Positions 59,037-64,000 of a stretch of DNA of 64,000 nucleotides are shown in pieces. The stretch lies in assembly GCA_002049455.2 (NCBI GenBank), contig KV918838.1, positions 1 to 64,000 of the forward strand, in the 5' to 3' direction. The DNA is from Porphyra umbilicalis (lineage: Eukaryota > Rhodophyta > Bangiophyceae > Bangiales > Bangiaceae). The notes beneath the pieces were generated by a model that saw only the letters and a program-made list of their open reading frames with translations, searched no databases and was not told the DNA's origin. Position 1 is the stretch's first letter. Every line of letters starts with the position of its first letter. The translations under genes were made by a program, and so were the position numbers.

Positions 59037-60494
59037 AGGGATGTATGCGTGAGTGAGCGCTATTGGTGTTCCCTTTTGCTGGTTGGACCTGTGCAATATA
59101 AAAGTTCTCTCTTACCCGTGCACCATGGTTGGGCTTGGACCTGAACCGACCAGCGGCGGCACCAGCATGGCGTCCGTGCAGCGTGGGTGCTGTACGCCAC
59201 TGGTGACTAGAGCGAGTGCTCTTCTTTTTGCACCCGCCTGGCGGGGGAAGATTGCGCAGTGCCGTCCACAGACTCCTCAGTCGCGGAGGCCACCTCAAAG
59301 ATGTATTGATGGCCTGGCAGTGGAAAACTATCAACTAAATCGGCATCGAGTGTGAATTACACGCACCAGGAATGCGATCAATGACGAAAGCGCTGTGATC
59401 TCCCCTCTGCTGACACGTCGCCCTGACGTCGTCACCCCATGCCCTTCTCCAGCCGCCTCTTCCCACCGCACGCGCGTCCACGTCTCCTTCCCCGCCGTCG
59501 CCGCCGCCGCGGATCGTCCCGGACGCCCTGCCAAGCACAGTGGCCGCCCGCCACCATCGTTCCATTGGCCCTCCCTTTGGCTCATTTGTCCACGCTGCGC
59601 GCGCGCCTCGCGCCCAACCGCGTGGGTGTCGGCCGCCGCCACCCGGCACCCGCTTCCTGGTCCCATGCGGGGAGGAGGAGGGGGGGCAGGGGGGGGGGGG
59701 GGGGGTGGCCGCAGCGTTGCTGCGGTGCATCTCACCTCACCCACAACCGGCCGTTGCACATTGTTGGGCGGCAGGGGCATTGCCGATCTGGGGTGTGGTT
59801 TAGTGTGTGGGTGGGGGGGTGGGGATCAAGGGGAGCGGCGGTGGGGGGGGGGGGCGGGGGAGGATGCTCGGCTTCCAACGCGCCGCACGCGGCGGCCCCC
59901 CCCAGACCCCCACCGCAGCCCCACCGCCGCGCCACCGGCGCCGCCGTTGCGGCGGGTGACGTTTTGGTTTTTTGGATGGGCGGCCACCGCCGTCGACGCG
60001 CGGCAGCGCTGACGTAGGGGCGGCGGCCGGCGGGGCGCGGGCATTTGTTTCCGCATCCCTCCCCCCACCCCCCCCCCCCCGTGTCGGCCTCGCCCGGCCG
60101 GTTGGGGGCAGCATGCGGGACAGAGGGGCGTGGGGGGGTGGGGGGGGGGGGGGGGGGAGGGGCGCATTCCTTCTTTTTTGAAATCGCGACCGCCGATCCC
60201 GCGGGCGAACACGAGGCACGCCGCCTGGGGTGCCCGGCGGTGGCGCCGCGTCGGCGGCGCCCGCCCGCCCGTGCGGCCGACGGCGATGCGGGGCGCCGGC
60301 GGGTGCGGCGCCGCGTCGGCGCGCGCTGCGGAGCGCGGGGCGCGCGGGGTAATAAAAGCGCGCGTCGCCCCTCCCCTGCCTCCCACGCGCTTGGACGACG
60401 GACCCGCCGCCGCCGCCACTCCCCACCGCTCCCGAGACGCCCGCCCCCGCCCGCCGCGGCGCGCACCCCGCGCGCCGCCGCCGCACGCGGCGCA
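59037..60494. other. intergenic with long G/C homopolymers
   Basis: About 1.46 kb. G runs at about 59691-59705, 59848-59856 and 60127-60158, and a C run at 60069-60080. Long frames on both strands are low-complexity. The right end holds the promoter and leader of the next gene. Confidence 0.4.
60350..60358 (+). promoter_or_regulatory. TATA-like box
   Basis: TAATAAAAG stands out in an almost pure G/C context, about 140 bases before the ATG at 60495, a plausible spacing for a TATA element and short leader. Confidence 0.4.
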
Positions 60495-62540
60495 ATGGGG
60501 TGCTTTGGCTGCCGCTGCTGCATGCCCCGTCTGACGACCTATGCCGCCGTGCCGCTGCGGTCGCCGACTCCGTCGCCGCCGCCGTCGCCGCCGCCGTCGT
60601 TGCCGCTGTCGCTGCCGCCGTCGCCGCCGCTGGTGCGGCCCGTGGGAGCGCGTCCGCGTGACCCCCCCGCCGGCGTCACTGACGCTCACGGGCAGGCTGG
60701 CGGTGGCCACGACAAGCGCGGGTCGTCTGTGGGCGGCGGCGGCGGCAGCGGGGGTGCCACCGCCGCCGCCGCCGCCGCTTCGTCGGCGGCCGCGACCGTC
60801 CCCCCAATGCGGCAGCGGGGGCGGCGCGAGGAGCCCGCCTCGTTCCTCCCCCTCCCGCCGACGCCCACGTCGTCGGTCGTGCCGTCTGGCACGGGCGCCT
60901 CCTCGTCTGAGTCGGCGCCGAGCGACGCGGTCGCGCCGCTGGTCGGCGCCGCCGCGACACTGTCGGCGGCCGCGCGGCGTAGCGACGCCATTGACACGCT
61001 GGGGACGCCGGCGGCGACAATGGCGGCGGGTGCCACTGCCAAGGACGGGGAGTACGCGCGGCAAGTCGTGGCGGACGACAGTGGCGTGGCGGCGGCGGCG
61101 GTGCAGGGCGACGAGCCGGGCAGCAGCCCCACCGGCGACGCGCGACTGGGTGGCGGGCACTCCCCGCCGGCCGGCGGCGGCGGTGGCAGTGACGGTGGCG
61201 GACCATTGCCGGCGACGGTGGTCTCGGACGGAATGAGGTCTCCCCCCCCCGTGTTTCCGTCGCCGAGCAACGACATTGTCCGCCACCTGGTGCGGTCGTC
61301 GTCCTTGGTCCATGACGCGCCCGCGTTTGGGCCGCCGACCCACGGGGCCCCACCTGCGGCCGGTATCGTGACCGACACGCGCGTTACGCCCGCCCCGTGG
61401 CCGGCACCGCCGTTTGGTATTGTGGCGACTGGCGGCGGCGGCGGCGGCGGCGGTGGCGGTAGCAGTGGCGGTGACAGTGGCGGTCGTGGCAGCGGCCCCG
61501 CCGCCAGCGTCGACCAAGGCAACAGCGAGGATGATCACAACACCATTCAGCTGTTGACCTCCGAGAGGGACGGCCTCCTGCGTGCCAACGGCTCCCTCGC
61601 ACACCGCAACGCGCGCGCGCGGGCGGACGCGGCCGACGCTGCTGCAACGGCCGCCGCCACGCAGGCGGCCGCTGCGGCGCACGTGGCAGACCTGCAGCGC
61701 AGCTTGGCGCTCGCGCAGGCGTCGCGCGCGCGCGACGCGGACGTGGCGCACGCCGTGGCGGACGAGCTGGACCGCTTCCGCCTGCTGCTCGAGACGGACT
61801 CGGTGCGCCTGATCAACGAGCAGGAGGCGCACCGGCAGCGCTTGTGCGTCCGGCTGGGCGCCGCCGCGGGGCCGCCCCGAAACGTGCGGCGGATCGACAC
61901 GTCCCGCGGCGTCGACGTGGCGCTCGCGGCGGTGTGTGGGGAGTTGGAGGCGCGCATGTGGCAGCTGGAGGCGACAGTCAACCAGCGCGTCGCCGTGGTC
62001 GAGGCGATGAGCGCCCACGGCGACTGGGGCGACGGGGAGGGGCGCCGTCCGCCAGCTCCCGACGGCGGTGGGGGTGGCGGCGACGGGCGTGGTGGCGGCC
62101 CGAACGGGCGTGATCATGCGGCGGCAGAGAGCCGCCGCGTGGCCTCGTGGCCTCTCTCCCCGCCGCTAGGTGCCCTTGGCGCCACGGAAGGGGCGACGCG
62201 GGCGCGCCGGCACGACAATGGCGCCGCCGTGGGTGCGGCGTTGACGTACCCGTCGGCCGCCGCCACGCGGGCGGGTGGCCGCTGGCGTGACGGCGGGCGG
62301 GCGGGCGGTGGCGGGCCGCCGTCGCCGCCGTCACTGCCGCATCGCGAGACGGCGGTGGAGCGTCGGCCAGACTGGGCACCGCTGCTGCCGATGATGCCGC
62401 TGTTGCCGGCGCTGCCGGCAGAGGGGCCGCTGGTGCCCGGCGGCTCGAGCTCGACGGGCACACCGCCGGCTCCTGCAGACACCGCCGAGGCGGCGGTCGC
62501 GGCCACTGACGACAGCGCCGCCGACGCGCGGGCGGCATGA
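60495..62540 (+). CDS. coiled-coil protein with putative lipid-anchor N-terminus
   Basis: A 681-residue protein of unrecognised family. It starts MGCFGCRCCMP: Gly2 with nearby Cys residues is the usual context for N-myristoylation plus palmitoylation, so membrane attachment is likely (inference). Residues about 25-340 are Pro/Ser/Gly/Ala-rich and probably disordered. About 346-450 form a predicted coiled coil (NTIQLLTSERDGLLRANGSL, then Ala-rich helix, HVADLQRSLALAQ, ELDRFRLLLETDSVRLINEQ). A second helical piece reads ALAAVCGELEARMWQLEATV near 475-500. The tail is again low complexity. ATG 60495 follows a TATA-like box at 60350. No stop or frameshift interrupts it. Confidence 0.65.
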   Translation: MGCFGCRCCMPRLTTYAAVPLRSPTPSPPPSPPPSLPLSLPPSPPLVRPVGARPRDPPAGVTDAHGQAGGGHDKRGSSVGGGGGSGGATAAAAAASSAAATVPPMRQRGRREEPASFLPLPPTPTSSVVPSGTGASSSESAPSDAVAPLVGAAATLSAAARRSDAIDTLGTPAATMAAGATAKDGEYARQVVADDSGVAAAAVQGDEPGSSPTGDARLGGGHSPPAGGGGGSDGGGPLPATVVSDGMRSPPPVFPSPSNDIVRHLVRSSSLVHDAPAFGPPTHGAPPAAGIVTDTRVTPAPWPAPPFGIVATGGGGGGGGGGSSGGDSGGRGSGPAASVDQGNSEDDHNTIQLLTSERDGLLRANGSLAHRNARARADAADAAATAAATQAAAAAHVADLQRSLALAQASRARDADVAHAVADELDRFRLLLETDSVRLINEQEAHRQRLCVRLGAAAGPPRNVRRIDTSRGVDVALAAVCGELEARMWQLEATVNQRVAVVEAMSAHGDWGDGEGRRPPAPDGGGGGGDGRGGGPNGRDHAAAESRRVASWPLSPPLGALGATEGATRARRHDNGAAVGAALTYPSAAATRAGGRWRDGGRAGGGGPPSPPSLPHRETAVERRPDWAPLLPMMPLLPALPAEGPLVPGGSSSTGTPPAPADTAEAAVAATDDSAADARAA

Positions 62541-63715
62541 GTTTGTGATTGAGCATGCATTCCTATGCGTGGCGAGTGAGGCGATTGTGTGTGGTGGGGG
62601 GCCGTTGCTTTAACTCGGTGCGCGTGCCGTAGCGGAGCTCGTGCTTGCCACCAAAGCAGTGGCGACTGTGCCGTACCGCCATTGGTTTGGGAGAGGTGAA
62701 CGCTGGCTGCCGTGGATGCGCACATTTTTGCCCACGTGCGTCGCGGCAGGTCTGCTGCATGAAGTCGACGTGCGGACCATCTCGAACCTCAGTTGTATAC
62801 TGTTGCATTCTCGGTCTGAGTTGTTGCACGCACCGTAGGGGCGGCTCCACTCACGCCCAAGCGTGATTGATTCGTCTGCGTACGTCAACGCAAGAACACT
62901 GTTGGACGTGCGTGCGCATGGCACGAGTGTACGGGCAAACGACAAAAAATGCGCAAGGGAAGGAAAAACTGTTACCACAGCCCCGCAGCAACTCTTTTCG
63001 TTGAGAAAGGAGACGACAACAGAGGCAAAGGACAAGCGGCCAGCACGAACAAGCGAACAAGCGAGGCCCCGCAGCGGTGGAACCTGGCCAGCCCCCTCCT
63101 CGTCATGGCCTAGTCCCGCCGCATGAGCGCCACACCAGTCACCCAACGGTACCATGAGCGCGCTGACACAAGGGAGGGAGAAGGGAAAATACAAAGAGAC
63201 GAGCAACGAAACGAGCATAGTGACCAAGGGCATGAGCGCGCACCGCAGCACCCGAACCTGCCCTGGCCGCCGCCGCTGCTGCATCACCCACGCGTCGTCC
63301 ACGCACCAAAAAAAAAAAACATGGTGGACAAGGCGTGCCAAGGGGTGAAGCAACCGTGTGCCGCAAGCAACCACCAACAAGGCCAACAGATGGGAGCGTA
63401 CCCCGCGTCCACAAAAAAAAAAAAAACGATGCACGAGTAGATGGATTGCATCCGACGCTCCGACAGCGGTGGATAGCGGGGGTAGTCATTCCGACCAATC
63501 CAGCTGACAGGTGAAGGGGGGTCAGGAGGGAGTACGCCCCACCCCTGCCGCCTCCGTGAGTCGCAATCGGGGAGCGCACCACCACCCACGGGGTCGATGA
63601 GCTCGAGCCGACACCAAAACGACGCGGCCGGTGCCTTGGAGTAGCGGGGGGGCCGCGCCCCCACATCTCCCCTACAAATGATGAGCGCACTTGCTGCGCG
63701 TGACCTCGTCCCACC
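62541..63715. other. intergenic between convergent genes
   Basis: About 1.2 kb between the MGC protein gene (+) and the partial gene at the window end (-). Two A runs (63309-63320 and 63412-63425) lie here. No gene is supported. Confidence 0.4.
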
Positions 63716-64000
63716 TCATACGAAGTCTTGCAGATCCGACCAGTCTCCCAAAGGAGCCACGTCCGACCACGCAACAAGCGCGTCATCCGCCACGAGCGGG
63801 GCGAACTCGACGGGCGCCACAAGCACGGGGTCCTTTGGCGTAGCCGCAACCGCCGCCGCCGCCGCCGCTTGCACCTCCGCAGGCGTCGGCACCGCCACCG
63901 ACGCCGCCGTCAACACCTCCGACGCGGCCAGCTTCTTGCGCAGCGTCTCGATCGTCCCCGCATACTGCGCGTTGAGCAGACGGACACGCTCGAGCTCCGC
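63716..64000 (-). CDS. C-terminal part of a coiled-coil/leucine-zipper protein
   Basis: The frame is open from the window edge to stop at 63716 and gives 94 residues. It starts with a heptad-like helix (AELERVRLLNAQYAGTIETL, then RKKLAAS) of the kind seen after the basic region of bZIP factors or in other coiled coils. An Ala/Val/Pro linker follows. The end mixes acidic and aromatic residues (VAWSDVAPLGDWSDLQDFV), like an acidic activation domain. A transcription factor is a reasonable guess, but the DNA-binding part lies outside the window. Confidence 0.55.
   Translation of the reverse strand, partial: AELERVRLLNAQYAGTIETLRKKLAASEVLTAASVAVPTPAEVQAAAAAAVAATPKDPVLVAPVEFAPLVADDALVAWSDVAPLGDWSDLQDFV

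Noticed and set aside
59120..59180. TPP riboswitch-like GACCTGAACC stretch after ThiC
   Set aside because: The CTGAGA half and pairing stems are absent.
59826..62117. 763-codon frame antisense to the MGC coiled-coil gene
   Set aside because: Low-complexity Arg/His/Gly composition; the sense frame has a coherent start and coiled coil.

Overview
The window looks like nuclear DNA of a GC-rich photosynthetic eukaryote. The genes are eukaryotic (Spb1 rRNA methyltransferase, AGC kinase with a PH-like domain, RING-H2 E3 ligase, CRAL-TRIO protein, mitoribosomal mL60-like protein), and there is a ThiC with an N-terminal extension that looks like a plastid transit peptide. Coding DNA is very GC-rich, introns are few and short (GT-AG, about 69-256 bp where I can place them), and C/T-rich leaders precede most start codons. 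A Bangiophyte red alga (Porphyra/Pyropia type) would fit, but this is inference; another GC-rich alga is possible.

Left flank (1-18 kb) is the gene-dense part: Spb1 (615-3782, +), mL60-like (4503-4820, -), a small unknown ORF inside a putative inverted-repeat element (5211-6801), an AGC kinase (8366-11653, +), a plastid-type class I methyltransferase whose frame is broken twice at G/C runs (12058-13195, -), a CRAL-TRIO protein (13887-14792, +) and a two-TM RING-H2 protein with one intron (16277-18055, +).

The middle (18-53 kb) is gene-poor and rich in mobile-element remains: a 445-bp TA-flanked MITE (18237-18681), degenerate minisatellites, a Myb/SANT plus NAM-associated-type gene with two in-frame stops (21522-23720, -), a frame-broken unknown gene (27845-29096), a 135-bp tandem repeat (34937-35435), a 111-bp foldback (37821-37931), and a tyrosine-recombinase element. 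The recombinase gene (43983-45537, +) reads well after removing one 256-bp intron and carries recognisable R, H-x3-R and W...Y boxes. A second gene with a GCR1_C-like DNA-binding region runs away from it on the other strand (42251-43024, -). In known Cryptons these two modules are usually fused in one protein, so a divergent two-gene arrangement is the most unusual thing in the window. At 52019-52687 a 669-bp TIR element has inserted into an older dispersed repeat; the second copy of that repeat (25732-26016) preserves the empty site and shows a 3-bp AGT target duplication.

Right flank (53-64 kb) returns to host genes: an acidic coiled-coil protein (54178-55080, +), ThiC (57165-59036, +), a coiled-coil protein starting MGCFGC (60495-62540, +), and the 3' end of a leucine-zipper/coiled-coil protein running off the window (63716-64000, -). 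Many long open frames antisense to these genes are by-products of high GC and are not annotated.
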